Origin: Helopsaltes ochotensis
Taxonomy: Eukaryota > Chordata > Aves > Passeriformes > Locustellidae
Assembly (NCBI GenBank): GCA_013400155.1
Contig: VXBM01000555.1
Span: forward strand, 460,471-524,470
Direction of reading: 5' to 3'
Length of the DNA stretch: 64,000 nucleotides
Part shown: positions 49,011 to 63,537 of the stretch, in pieces
How positions within the stretch are numbered: position 1 is the stretch's first letter
How the letters are laid out: the number at the start of each line of letters is the position of its first letter
Made by a program: the position numbers and the translations under genes
Notes under the pieces: model-generated
Databases searched by the model: none
Told to the model about the DNA's origin: nothing
What the model saw: the letters and a program-made list of their open reading frames with translations, nothing else

Positions 49011-52000
49011 AGTTGCACATTTGCATCGTTTGAGTTGAGTGGTAAACCAATATCACTGAACTAGAACAGCAGTCCCATCCAGTCCTGGTCCAGATTATGT
49101 TCCTCTGAGTCAGAAGCTACATCTGCTCAGTGGAAGCATCAAAGTAATGATATTGAAATATTAATATTATGAATTGGCTTAGTGGAGTTCAGTTGGCTTA
49201 CCTTCTGCTTGGAAAGACATCAGAATTAGACCAAGGTAAGCAGTGGGAACACAGTCAGAGGTGAGTGAATTGTGAAGGGGAAAGAAGAAAAAGGGCCTTT
49301 ATGTTTGATGCTAGAAAACTATTAATTCAGTTAAGTAGGACAGAAAAATTACTCTGATAAATGATTCTGAACAGTGACAGAATCGAAACTTAAATTTAGG
49401 AAGAGGAAGAGTATATAATGACTAGAGAAGAAACATACGTTTTAAAATGAAGGAGCATTATTGAGGGATCAGTGTCAGTCTATTGGATATTTTGTGATTT
49501 ATGTCATAAATAAAATATAAGGCAAGAATTTGAGTGTTTTAAATGTAAATACAGTTTCAGGTACATTTGCAGTTATTGCAGGTAAATCTGTAATTTTAGC
49601 AGTGTTTCGATATTACTGAGATATATTACAACAGCATAATTTACTACTAAAAATGAATTACCTGTTTATTATTTTTAATTTAACAATAACCCATTTTTCA
49701 AGATTACTGCTTTAAAAGAAGCTTGTTCACTGTATACACAGTGCAATGTAAATTTTTGGCACATTCTGGATGGGCAAATCTTCATGGCTGTTCTTGGATT
49801 TACATCAGAATTTGAAGTAGTGGCTCTCTTGCAAGTAATCTGATTTTGTAATGAGGCATTGGCTCACTTTGTTGTAATTCAGCTCTACAGAGCCATACTT
49901 TGTTCATTCAGCAGCTTAGTCCCTTGCCTGCCAAGAAGATCCTGATGAGTTCCAGTTTTCCTTTTGAAGAACAGAAGCACTTGAATACTGCAAAACAAAC
50001 ATGCTTTCAAATGGATTTTCACTAACTGCTGCCAGAGTGCCTGTTTTCCTTTGTCCCCTGCACGGTAAAATAGAGTTGTATTTATGCAGAAGGCTTTCTT
50101 TGGTTACTTAGTTAGATGCAGGTAATGTTTAAGAAATGGCTTCTCCATTTCACCACACCTGTACAACTCTGTTTTGATGGGGAGTGGTTATTTCTATTTA
50201 AGCACTGTCACTTCAGACAGTATTTCAGGCAAGTTTTGTATCTCACAGAGCACATCTAAAACTCCAGGAATTCTTGGTTCTAGCAATCCAAAATTATTGT
50301 ATTGGTTGGTAGTCATGCAGACTTCATACTGTTGTGTTTTGTAGTGTTGCTGGGGAGGACTTCATTAATCAGTGAGATTTGTAGCTAAATCTACTGTGAA
50401 ACTTGAAGCTTTGGCAATTTTAAGGCAACATAGCATTTTAATACTGCTTTATCACATAGTGAAGTTTTATATAAGTGAGTAGCAAAACCAGAACTTTGTA
50501 TTAGTAAAGTAGATGCAAATATTGGTTGAATATATACAGGTCAATATGAATAAACATTAATTTACATGAACCTTATCTTTCAGTCCTTTAGGTTGTCTGA
50601 GCAAGTACATTTACTTCTAAATCATGTGTTATTCAGTAACATTTTCTTTATAAATTATTTTAATGCTTTGATTATACTAGGTACTTGGATTCTTTTGTGT
50701 ATATTGTCAGAAGGATCTGGCAGTAGATAAGAAAATAAACAGAACAGCTAAAACTATTAAGACAACGGTGTGCTTTCTTCCCCCCCAAATTCTCTGAACC
50801 AAAACTGTAGGGATCTTTTAACATCAGATTATGGTGACTTGCTTGACATGCTTCTGGCCATTGCATTAGAAAGAAATTCATGAACCACTTTTTTCTCAGA
50901 GTACAGAGTTAGTAATCACTAACACAGCGAGCTCTTTCTCCATGATATCACAAACAGAAATATGGCTTTATTCCCAGAAGCAGCATTGTATTTTGAAAAC
51001 AAGATACTGTGCCTTCCCTTGGAGAAAAATATGTTCGTGTATAAAATAATTATGGCAATTATATTGAAGTTCATTTTCAATATCAAGTTTTTTGGTAATG
51101 CTGTTTTTCATACCATCTGTAGAAGTATATATTGTGCCTTAGATTTCGTCACCATGGGATGACATTTCCAGAACCTTTTAATTTAAGTAATTTCTATTGT
51201 GTTTTGTTTTTAAAAGTGTTCTTAAGAATAATCATAATTCTAAGACATAAAATTCTGGTTTCATAATTCTGAGATTGTAGATGGTAGGTGATCAGGTGTA
51301 TTTAAAATGGTAGGTGACCTGATTCAACTCATAATGCTTTCTCTTTTGAAGCCATGCTAATGTTCTGGGTTTTTTTGCATGCTGTTTATTTCAATCTGCT
51401 AATATATTACATTTCTTCCCAAGAGAGGGGCTGTTGAATCTTGTTTTTATAGAATATCTGGTCTCTTTATCCATTCTCTCATATAAACACAGGGCATTTC
51501 TCATACCTAATAACATTTTCTAATCCTTTCCTTTTTTTGTGTGTGTGTTCAGCTACATTATAATAACTATGTCTACACTGACTTCCAGTACTGTTCTTTG
51601 CTTTAACATATTTTAAAGTCTTTAAGTCCTCCATGTATCCTCCTTTATGTTCTGATTCTGTGGGCTACTTTGGGACTTCATACCCCTCCCTGTTTTTGCT
51701 CTCAGTCTGGTTAATCAAGTCATACTTCCTACCCACCTCTAAATTATCCTTATTGTTTACTTTATTGTTTTTTTGGTGCTTGGTTGTTTTTATTTGTCTC
51801 TGCTCTACACAGGGGAAACCCTGTGTAAAAAGAAAGATTTTCTTTTTTTTTCCTGGACCTTGTCCTTTTGAAGGTGGTCTTTACTGCGGTGTGCAGTACT
51901 TCAAATGCATTTTGTGTTGGAATTGTCACACTATATTTCTTTAATCAGAGACTGATGTCTGGGAAGAACTTTAAAAAGTATTTTTTCAAGTTTCCTTTCT

Positions 52001-55000
52001 CTATTTCTTTTCATTTTTAAGGTAGATATTACTTCCCCTATTACTCTGTGTTTATTCTGATCTTTCAGTATACTTTTTTTCTGTGATTTTGTTTTACTTA
52101 TTCTTGCCCATACTTCTGCCAGCCTTTAGGACCTTGTCAGTATTCAGTGTCTTCTGATTCCTCCTTTCTTCTTTATCTTGTGGTTTGGTATATTTTCTTT
52201 GTGGCTTCTTTAAAAAAATTGCCAGTTTATATTATGTGTTTCCCTAAATTCTATGTACTCAATAATCTACTATGACTTCATTTCATATTATTTGTCAAGA
52301 ACTATTCTAATTGTGTTTTTTTATCCTTTTATCAAGTTCTTTATTTCTACCTACAATTCCTCTCATTGAGGAGAATGAGGACATAGAAGCCTTTTCTGGA
52401 ATCAAGGACTATTTGGTCTTCCCTCTGTAATGTCATGAAAAGTATGCATTTCCTTTTGAGAACTGTTTTTTAATATGTGTACTTAAATGTTTTTCTGAGT
52501 TACTGCCTTTAGGAAGACAGAAGATTTTTTAATGTTTGTTTTGTTGTTATTGTTTGTGGGGTTTTGTTGGGTTTTGTTGTTGTTGTTTCCTAGGAGAATA
52601 ACATTTTAGCTAAATCTGCTTCTATCCTTTTTCCACTCTACTAATATTCCTCCCATCAGGAAGTGATTGTAGATTTTTCACACATCTTTTGTGCATCTCT
52701 GACAATATGTATTATGTAACACTGAGGTTTGATAATGTATTAAACCTAAATACTAGTCACTGGTTCTTTATTCATCTGCTTATTTCAACAGAAAATGGAA
52801 TTTCAGCAAGGCTCTGTAATAGGTTGTTGCAGTGCTGTTTCTTTGAGGGGGTTGATTTATTTTTTTTGATTTATTTTTTTGACTGCTTGCCATAAACAAT
52901 AATAGTTCTAAGTGTTAAATGTTTTCATTTTTGCTCTCTCTCGTAGTGATTATCAGTGTATGTTGCAAGCACTGTCTTATAATCTGTAAAATGTTTATTT
53001 GCTATAAAGTGTAAATTAGAGTGAAATGGTACTTTTAGCATTAAATATATTTTGATTTAAAAAAAAAGTCCTGCTGTTCACACTAGCAGCCATTCAGGTG
53101 GTTGTGTTAATGTTGATTATTTATTTATTTTTTTAAATCCTAGCACTGACTCATCAAAAAATATTTTCTGGCTGCTTGTTTCTTTGAAAATGTAGGTATG
53201 AGAGGATTCACAGTGCTGTGCCTATGTGAGAGACAGAGCGGGATTTGTGTTTTTGGCTGCCTCATTATGCATTTCATTCCACACCTTCTTCTGAGTTGTC
53301 TCTTTAATCAGCTCTAGCGCACTACTACTTATTGGAACAGAAGCACAAAAATATTGGCATTTTTTCTTCCAATGGCTTAATCAGGGACATGCTCTTTCCA
53401 TCTACAAACAAGTCGAGAAATAATAAAGATCAGACTCAAAGCTGGTTTTCCAGATACTAAGTGAAAAGGACCATTCCTGGGGATTTTAAAGGAGCACTCA
53501 AGAAGTTTGTCATTGACACTATGTCAATTAAGGCAATGTCTTAACACAGTCTTCTGTCATACCTGATCTAGTTTATTATCCTGTGCAAGGTAAAATAATC
53601 TGTGACTAAGCTAGAGAAAACTAAAAATATATAATTATATAAACTGAATACATTGCTAATGATGTGGGGTTTATTGAGAACTGTAGCATACCAGAAATGC
53701 TTAAAATTTTGTGGATGTAAGCAGAAAGCAAAAATCTCCTACTATTTCATTTCCTGTTCTCTCCAGGACGTTTGGATTGCTGAAATATTTTGATACTTAA
53801 TGCAGTATACAATACAGTATTGTATTGCTCAGATACTATTTAGAAAAAAATTATCTGAATTTGAAGGATGTACTTAAAATCTCTTTAATTAGAAATGAAT
53901 TTTCAAAAATGTGCATATTCACTGAAATATTTTGAATTTGACTTGACAGATTTTAGGGAAAGATGTATAATGACATGGGGATTTAATAGGTTTTTAAAGG
54001 TTTTGTAACTTTTTTGAAGTTTTTTTTTTCCCAAATTGCTATCATCCTCAAGTTTTAGTAGCAAAGTGCTTTATACTGAGGCTTTCATTGAATGTTAAAA
54101 ATTCTTACAGAATGTATTTAAGGGATTTTTTTAAGCTTACTTTTCTTGTGTGTTTTATGTAGATGTTAACTTTAAGAGCTCTGTCCAGTGGAGGCCAGGT
54201 TTTTACTTAATTTTCTTAGCTGAATGCGGGTAGATTTTTCTTTCTTCCCACATATTTGGTAGGTTATTGTGTATGATTATTGCAGAGTAGCTTAGTGGGT
54301 GGCTGTGAGGTGTGAAATGGCAGGCATGAGGGTCAATAGTGAAACAACCACCACATGGTTCAGGCACGTAAACACTGTCAAAGTAGATGCATGCTCAAAA
54401 TTTTAGGAGGTTGGTGTCTAGACTGTGTTCCCTACCCCCTTTTGTCTAGCATACTGCTTTAGTCAGAACACGTCAGTTCTTCTAATTTAAGTATTTTCTC
54501 CCTGGAGAATTCTGTTTCATTGTACAGTGTTTCAGACTTTCTAAGTAAAACATTTAAGTATGAATATTTTATTATTTAGTATTTCATTACTACTTTATTA
54601 TTTACTCTTTCTGCCCTCTTTGCTTGGTCTGTCTCTATTTTTTGCAGAGAGGAGGTTTATCCATTTTCTCCTCACTACTATGTTTGCTATAGGATATTAC
54701 AATTTTGTTTTACAGCTCTCTTTTTTTTTGATTCTCAAATCATTTCTATTTTTGAACCTGAAACTAAGTGGCTTGGGATTTCATTAATTATTTATTTAGT
54801 CTTAAAGGCAGTCTGTAGGTTGAGTTGTTTCTTAAATACATGTCAACCCCCATCAAATGTACAGGAAAACTTCTTGTGGCTAGTTTGATGTTTGGGGAAT
54901 ATCTTGAAAAATAAAACACTTGAGATTGTTACATCTTTTTTAAGACCGTATGAGCACACAGAAGACACACTTGAGATTTTATGGCAGCTATATTGCTATA

Positions 55001-55853
55001 ACTATCTCCTGATAAAAAGAATATAAAAGCAGCAGAGTTAAATGCTGAAGAATAATTAATTCATCTGACTCAGACTGAATTTTAAGACAAAGTAAAAGAA
55101 GAATTTAAGGTTTCCATTTTGAGGCTTTTTCAAGCAGTCTTCATATTTTCTAAATTTATGTCCTTGTAGTTCTTGTTCTGTCTTTATTTTCTTTCCCTTG
55201 ATATTGCTGGTTTTTTGTTTGTTTTGTTTTTGTTTCTGTTTTGTTTCTGGGTTTTTGTTTATTTGATTAATTTTTCCCTTCTAATATTGAAAAAATAAAA
55301 ATCTCACACTTGTAAACATTGTCCCCAAAAAAGTATCCTTATTTATTAGCAGAAATGGAATAATTTTGTATTTTGCTTTAGAATTTGTTTTTCTGGGTAT
55401 TGTGGTGGAAGTATTTCAGAACATCATTCATTTAGAACAACATTTTTATTACTTTTCTGTGGAATTGCCTGTTAGAAAGAATGCTATTATCTTTCATTTA
55501 TGATAAGACAGATCTATCATATATTAAAATTGTATTAGTCTTCACTTTAGAAGACTCATTTTACTATTATATTTAAATATCCTGACTTGAAGAGTGAATT
55601 TATATTAGAGTGGATATGGAAGTGTCTGTATCAAAACAAAACATGATGTATGAACTGTGTACCGTGGACTTTATTTCTTTAGGGCATTCTGCTTGGTCTT
55701 TAAATTTTCATTAAAGTTTTATGGCATATAAAATTTTTAATTTCATTTTCTTCTTAAGACAGTGTTTTAGTTTCAAAAATAGAGGTTGAAAATGCAGTTT
55801 TTCATGAAGAGTTTATTTTTAGGGTTTTTTAAATCAGATATTTATTTTTTCAG
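49011..55853. other. Long AT-rich, T-rich non-coding stretch
   Basis: No gene is recognised over about 6.8 kb. T/G-rich low-complexity runs lie at about 52541-52589 and 55208-55262. A perfect 19-bp palindrome (9-base arms around one A) is at 53807-53825. The part from about 51340 to 52560 is markedly T-rich on the plus strand. Frames up to 103 codons there are rich in F, L, S and C and reflect that composition. Confidence 0.6.
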
Positions 55854-56330
55854 TGTTATAAATGAAATCACCAATCAAAATTTATAAAGCTTTATTAAGA
55901 AATTCAAATATAAAATTTAGAAATGTAAGTATCAAATTTGGAAAGCCACAAACGACATCAGCCCCGAGCCAGGTGATCGGAACCAGGAGAACCACAGACC
56001 AACACAGAGTTCCCGAACGTTCACAAATGCATTTTACTAGCACTGTTAATTCAAATGCAATTTTCCACCGATTCAGGTCCACCCGCACACCTGGCAGGCA
56101 TTTTCGAGTTCTCTTTTGTTGGTCTCTGCCGAAGACAATCCACTCTTCCTTCTGCACCACCCTTCTTTCAAATGCATAATGTCTTCTTTTATTGTTCTGC
56201 TCCCAACTGCCTCCCTCTTATTCAAATGCAAACGAGGGTGCTTCTTGTCATTCAGGAGTAGCTGATCTTTCAGGTAGGGATGACATAGCTTTTCTTAGTT
56301 TCAGCCCTGGCGTTTTATTATTTAGCCCAA
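55854..56330 (-). mobile_element. CpG-bearing island, possibly LTR-derived
   Basis: Between about 55950 and 56320 the composition departs sharply from the AT-rich flanks, with about a dozen CpGs (for example in 'aacgacatcagccccgagcc', 'cccgaacgttc' and 'ttttcgag'), suggesting a younger insertion or a functional element. The core CAAATGCA occurs four times (56024, 56053, 56170, 56224), three of them as TTCAAATGCA, like repeated factor sites in an LTR U3. On the minus strand AATAAA words occur at 56193-56188 and 55896-55891. A possible frame is TG at 55854 to CA at 56250, flanked on both sides by TTCAG (55849-55853 and 56251-56255). However, the unusual composition continues past 56250, and the poly-A signal at 55891 leaves only about 37 bases of R/U5. 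LTR origin is therefore tentative; an unknown repeat or a regulatory element are alternatives. Confidence 0.35.
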
Positions 56331-59300
56331 ACACAAACTTATTTTACTATTATACATCAACTATATCGAATAAAACACTAATTACTCCATTCATCCAATA
56401 CATTTAGTTTTATCAGATATTTGATAAACTAAAGGTTATGTTCACAGAGATTATAGAAGAAGATGCATTTTGCCAAATAATTTATTTGATTGTTCTTTGC
56501 TAGTGAGCTGTACCTGATTAGATTCACAAACAATTTGCATTTCATAGCCTTCCACTTCATATAGTACAGCATTGCTTTACTTGTTGATGGTTAGTGATAG
56601 AAGTATTTCTGCTTTATATTAATGTTTCAAAAGGATATATGTTTAACGTATAATTACTTTGGAGAAATAAATTCTTTTCCTGGAAATCAGTTTTTTTTCT
56701 AACAGTTGGATTACTATTGATGTTATGAAAAACTGTTCTCTTTTGTGTCTATATTCATTTAAGGCATTAAATACTTCTAGCATTGTAGTTTTGGTGCTCT
56801 CTGTACCATGTCTAGCACATGGGCCATTGGTTAACTATGACAGGCTGTAAAAGTGTTTAGGTTTTCCACTCATCCTTATTTCCATACAGGCAGTATAAAG
56901 CAGCCCATTTGCCCAGAATTGATTTAAGGACAAAATATTTAGAAACAGATGGAAAATTCAATAACGTGAATAAAATATATTGATGCATCTCACCAGAAAG
57001 TTCCAAATTAAATTAGCAATATTAGAGAAAAAAGGAAGTACCTTTATATATATACTTTTATTTTTCAATATTATCTATTAGTTTGTCTGGTATCTTAAAT
57101 AGAAAGAATTTATAAAGCAGTCATATCTCTACTATTGCCTGGTTCAGGTCTTTTGAAGAAAAAATAGGCACAACTATATGAATTTGACTGTGCACCAGAG
57201 GAAGGCTGTTGCTTATTGTTTCATGCTATGAAATAGTTCTGAAAATTCCAATGAACTTTAAAAAAAACAAAATAAAAGAAAATGCAATTTTTGCTTTTAA
57301 AATAATTTTAATTAATGTATTTATTAATATGGATTTTATGAATATTTAATGAATATATTTATTAATATGAACTTATAATTTTCCCCAGGTTAATAACTAT
57401 CCAGATAACAAAATATTTTCCCATTCTTACTCTTATTAGACTGTTTATTTTTAGTACAGACAATTTCCCTCCAGTTTCCACTGTTGCTTCTACTGGTTTT
57501 GGCAGAGTGAAATCCTAACCCCTTTCTTCCTATCGTTGTGTGAAATTACTTTTAAAATTTGCATTAAGATTTCTACAACTATTTTTAATGCAACCCATTA
57601 GTCTTGACCATCAGGCTAACAGATAGTAAGCATTACATTTTTTAATTCTTACTTGGAGAGTTTGAAGTAATTGCAAACTAATATTTTTTCCTCTTAGCAG
57701 TAGAGGCTCCTCTTATCTTACTCATATTTCTGAAACTAAAACCCTGATCTTCTTATGTATTTTTGACCTTTTTTTGAAATGCCAGAGCTTGACTTCCTCC
57801 TGCAAATCAAAAAAGTGTGTGTAAGGATGGTGGGTGAGGTGATGTTGATTGTATCAAGTTGTCTTTGGGAAAAGATCATGGATCAATACATGTTATCAAT
57901 GTATATGGCAGATTGCTCTCAACAGAGGGGCACACGGTGCTCACCGTCTATTATTTTTTTTTATTATTATTTCTTGTCTTGATATGTGTTGAATTTCTGA
58001 CTACTGAGACTGCAAGCAGCACATTATCTCTGGAACTGTTTAAGCAGTTTAGACCTCCTGTACACACCAGACCTTCTTGCTGGGGCGGGGCAAAGCCCTT
58101 ACAAAGTGAGCAGAAGGGGACATGTACTTGATGTCCTGACAGGGCTGGGCAGCCGCCTTGCAGAACAGCTCAGGATATCAGCAACTCTCCACTTTTCTCC
58201 TGGATTTTCTTGAAATCTTAAAGAAATTTAACTCCTTTTTTAAAAAGAAAACCCTGAGTTGTTTATGTTAATGTTTATTCCCCAGCAAAACATTCATTCT
58301 TGAAGTGGGATAAGGAAAGGAAATTGTCAGCAAATACTCTATAATAAAATAATTTATTACTCTTAGCTCTTTTGAAGTACACAGATTCATTTATATGGCT
58401 GAGCCCCATACAAAAATAGCATTAAGAAATGTCCCAAAAGCCAAATGAGAAAAAAAAGTTCTCTATATTAAATAATTTCAAGATGCCTTTGCAGATGCAC
58501 AGGGGGCATTCAGGTGTATTGGTTCACAGTGTTATCAATGTCTGGAGTATGTGCTTTTTAAAGGATAAGTTGAGGGGGTTTTAGCATTTTATGTTTTCAG
58601 CAGTTTTAATTAAAGGGGTTTTAATATTAATAACAGTTATTTTTATTCAAACCTAACTTTATTTTTAAAGATGCATTTTTTTCAATTTAGTCTGATCTGG
58701 TCACACTTTTCTTTCACAGACTAGCTAAATGTGAAGTCTGAATGGAGTCTCCTTAAAAAATATTCATAGCTCTGTGGAAATGAATTGAGGAGTCAAAGAA
58801 AATTTCAGAAAAGGAAAAGGAACCAAAACATTAAGTTATGATAGGAGAAATAAAAGGTTAAGAAAAGGCACATGCAAAGTCAGTATTCTGCTAAAGAGAA
58901 TTATAGTAACTTGAGTGTCAATTACAAATATTAGCAACAGATGATTTGTTCCTGGTAGCTTTGATAGAAACAAATATATTTATTTTAGCTTAGGGTAAAT
59001 ACAAATAATACCTTTCTTATTAGGATTTTTTGTTTCAATTTGTTTGACTTTGGTAAACTAGCTACCTCAGGATAACAGAAAATCTGCACTTGTTTTATTT
59101 CTCTAAGTATGGATGGTAATTTCCAGTACCTATGTTGAGACCTCCTAGAAAAATTGAATTTAATCATTATTTATTTTACAGAACCTTTAAAAACTCAGTC
59201 TTAAAATTCAAATGGAGGGTTTTTTTATAAATAGTATTTGTAACCATAGAGTTTAAAAGGCACTGAGCAGATATTTCTGGTTTAATGCTGAAATAAAGAA

Positions 59301-62300
59301 TCAGATTCCGTGTTTTCTTACAGCCAATGACAATCAATCCTGCAAGAAAGGTATTATAATAATGAAAAAGAGTCACAGGAAAATCAAGTATAGCAGTACA
59401 GTAAAAGTGTCTCCACACTCAATAACTTTACATTTTAATCTACCTCTCTTCACAACTTTGATTTGGAGATCAGCTAGTTCATGCACTTTTGACAGATTCC
59501 TCCTTTTATTTACAAGCAGAGAAACACTGACTTTTTTTCCCCAACTTTATATGTATTTGTATTTTAAATGTTCTTTGACAACGGTTGCTAGGGGTTGTTT
59601 TTTTTTTTTCAGTTCCTAGATTATTTTCTTCTGTTATGATCTAAATTATTTGGAAGCAAGCTTGGGAAGATGTATTTAATATCTGTCTGCTTAAAATAAT
59701 GAAAAGGTACAAGATTAGATAGTGTCTTGTTTTTTACATACATTTCTTTTATTTACTTTTTTCTTGCTTTTGAGGAATCTCACGGAATATTTGCCAGTAG
59801 GGGTGGGTTTTTTATAAAGACTTCACAATACATGTGAAAAAAACCCCATGACTTCCAATGTGTTTGGACAGTGCCCAGTTCTCTGGGGTTCCAAACTTGA
59901 AGATCTCTAGATGTAGCAAAATTATGTCACAGGTCTAGTTTTTGAGGATATGGGGCTGCTTTGCAGAACTGCTGGCTGCCGATAGCTGCAGAGCAGCATC
60001 TGTTAGCCTGCATACATTTTAAAAAGTGCGGTCTTTCAGTAGGGGTAAGAAAATCCAAGGAACAGGTATTTTATAACCTTATTTTGGAAATTCTGGTTAG
60101 CTGCAAAATGTACAAAACTCCTGTGTCTTAACTGTCAACAGCCAGGCTAGGAAATACAGCTTTCAATTCTATTCTTTGTTGTGGGATTGATCAAAGTAAG
60201 ACAGTAAAAGTTTTGGTATGAGGAGAATTATTAGAGTCAGATGTTTAAGAAGCCAAGGGGCATCTTAAAGTTCAAGAAGAGCAGTCTGTCAGGCAGGGAC
60301 AGAATCCACATTTAGATGTGACACTAAAAATAAAGTTGCGGAAACTAACAGTCAAACATGAAAGTTTTGGTTATAAAAACAAACAATATGTTGTATTGTT
60401 AGTGTTCACTCAACAGACTTTGATTTTCAGTTGTAACTTTTTTTGCATGACTGTCCATGTGCATTGTATTGACGTCAGACATTCATACTATCAGCAGGTA
60501 AAGATTTTACTATCATTTAATCTCTCTCAATTTAATCCCCAGAAGTTAGTATCTGTTTCCTCCTGCTTTTTAGGAATCTTATTGTTAATTAACTTTTTAG
60601 AATTTTTTTCCTGATTTGCGGTAGAAGTTTTAGTTTTATTTTTAGCACTAAGCTGATTCAGAAACAACTTGTAAGGACTGTAGATACATATTGTGCTTAT
60701 ATGTATGTGTGCATAAGTGTACTAGTTTGCCAGCTTCTAGAATGAAGTTGGTTACTGGTGTATCACACAGCAATTAAGTACAGAAAATGGAAAAATAACT
60801 TTACAGTTAAAAGGGAAAGGCTATTTTATGGTACAACATGTGTTGGTTCAGCTTGGAGTTGGGATTGGGGTACTGATTTTGCTAGAATTAAAAGGGAGAG
60901 GGCATGAAAGGAATTAATCTCCTTTTTAATTAAGTCGGCTGTGTAGCTGGATTAGATGCACTGTAAATGCACAGATACCAATGTAGAAATTGAATGCTGG
61001 AATTCAATCTGAGCAGAATCTTGAATGATGCTTACTGCTGGTACATCTTATCCAGGTTTTAGTGGCATACTTCATCCTTAATTCTTGACTTCGAAAATTG
61101 TTTCTAGAAGATATGTGATTTTTCAACATTTTCCTCCTGCAGTTGATTTTTGCCACATGAGCATTGACTGAATGGGACTTGAGGAGGAGAATAAATTGTT
61201 ACACTGTGGATACATTCATATACTTATCATCTTGCTAAAAATGCTTTGAAGTTTCTATTGGAAAATAAGTTTTCAATATTTAGATTCAATTTCAGGGTTA
61301 ATACGTAAGAGAAGTAGCATGCTTCACTAAAGAACAATTGCAAATACTGTATGTACATGTATTATTAATTAAAATTAACAAATTTTTATACCATGTCCAA
61401 GACAAGTCATGCATCTTAAAACTGACTTGATTCCTTATTGCATACTTCCTTCAATAAATCAAATATGCAGTTATAACCTTTTAATATTGTTTCTACATAA
61501 AGATATCATATTAGATATGATATTAGATATGATATTTTTAGCACTGAAATGAAAAGCATTTGCTGGTATGGAAAGAGCATGAGGAGCAACTCATTAGGAT
61601 GCAAGAACCTGTGTTCAATGAAGCTATATCTCAGGCTTCACCATTTCTGAAAGCAAAACCTGAAGTATTTACTTCTCTATCAAACTTGTATCCAATGTAT
61701 GTCAGTGGTAAAGGACCATTAGCACAGAGAAATCAGCTGTTAGGTTGTTGTCCGTAGGGGTAGGTGTAGGATTCTTGCAGCATCCCTGTTAAACAGCCCA
61801 AACACAGAGGTGACTGTGAGAATGACAGTGTAAGCATGGTGAACAGTATAGTGAGGAATTTCCATGAAGCTCAAAGGTTCAAGGAAGACAATAGCAGCAT
61901 TCTTTTTCATAGTTTCTGTTGAGCCATTTCGTAGAAATTCAAAGTAAAGAAACTTCCATTAAATTTGATTGGTATTTACAAAACTCTGTGGAAACCCTGC
62001 AGTTTCTATTTAATTAAATACAAATATTGTGTACGGAAAAGCAGTTTGCGTAAAATCTAGGGTGAAGATGACTGTGCAACTCAGAGAAAAACCTGCCAGA
62101 TCTTTTCTTTGAAGGCCAGTGCACAGGGCTGTGTGTGCCAAATCAGCAGCGGTTATATGTTAGTTTGTGATAAAAGTACTGGAATTTGCTGTAAAATACT
62201 AAAGTGGTTGATGCTTTTCTGACCTTCTGAAGAACTGTGATTAATCTCTGCTGTTTTTCCAGAAAAAAGAAGTGCCCCTCTGTGCCCTTCAGTGTGGTTA

Positions 62301-63490
62301 ATGCCCTGTAAGTTGCTCCCCATGAGATGCAGGTCTATGTTGGGCTGCTGCTTGCCCATCAGCAGTTACGAGGGAGTTACAGAAACTCTGCCACAAGAGC
62401 TGAGGCTTCTAGCCCTGGCAGCAGAATACTCTGCCTCTAGCTTCAAGTAATGGCACCAAAGTAAACCCAAACCCACTACTTCAGATAAGTGGTAACATCT
62501 CTTCTGTCAGCTGAATCCCACATTTTTTTTATTAAATAGGACCCATTCCAGCAATCATGCTGCATAAGCCCCTTTGATGCTTTGTTGTTTTGGGCTATAT
62601 GCATTGACCCAGAGATGACTGAAAAAACCTGTCTGCTATCCTAGCCATCATGTTAAAATAGCTGTTGTGGGTGTGTTGCTGATTCCGCAGGTCACCCTTG
62701 GAATGCTGAAATGTGGAATGTCTGTGTTCCTCACAGAGTTACTAAGGAATTTCAGACAGAAGTGATAAAAAATCCCTGTGTATTTTCTGCATGGAGAACT
62801 GTTAAATGATAGAGTGTGTCTGTGTTTTGAGTCTGAAGACCCCAGTCTTAAAATCTAGTCAAATCTTGGTCAAGGATCAATCCCAAAGTCAGTATTAAGC
62901 CCATATGTACTTTGTGACTGAGCTAAACTGAAATGTTGATTTTTGTTCATTATTTTTTCTGAATCACTTTTTATGAGTGCACTTTATAAGACTGTATGGC
63001 TCTATCTTCTGAATTACATTTATTTTTATGTTTAGAATAGCCTGCATATTCTCAGGAGAGGTGAAGGTATTTGATGACATATCAGGAGGATTAGAATTCA
63101 TTTCATGGTGCCTGTCAAGCCTTTGAAATTTGATTTTGTTCTGCAAATACAGGTAAAATACCCTAACATCCAAAGAATGTTTCAGTAGAAATTGTTTAGA
63201 GGTTTGACTGGATCTGTATTGCATCAAGTAAGTAGTGACTATTTTACTGCCCAGTTCCTGGCACTTCTTTCCACTATTACTGCCTGTGGATGTAGGTCTG
63301 ATTAAACGTTTGTTTGGGGATTTCCCTACCCGTGGTATGTACACAAAAGAGTAGAAGAGAGGCAATATAAGATCTCTGTTAACTGTGACTGTTAATTTGA
63401 GCTAGGCAATAGCTCAAATTATTGCTGGTGTTAATTGTGGTGTTAATTCCGCCTTTAGATTCTTTACAAATTTTGTTTTCACTTGCATTA
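56331..63490. other. Long AT-rich non-coding stretch
   Basis: No gene or repeat family is recognised over about 7.2 kb. The word ATTTATTAATATG occurs twice, 38 bases apart, at 57319 and 57357. A patch near 58040-58190 is richer in G and C and unassigned. A short ATATGATATTAG tandem run lies at 61502-61537. Frames stay below 135 codons; the one at 62964-63365 (minus) is discussed with the candidate exon. Confidence 0.55.
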
Positions 63491-63537
63491 TTATAGTACC
63501 ATTAATTTATGTTTGAATATTAATATATACATAAAAC

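Noticed and set aside
61548..61757. 65-codon plus frame with protein-like composition (W, E, Q, P, Y)
   Set aside because: The upstream TTTTTAG is a poor acceptor without a good pyrimidine tract, the possible donor GTAAAG at about 61708 is unsupported, and no family is recognised; frames of this length are common by chance.
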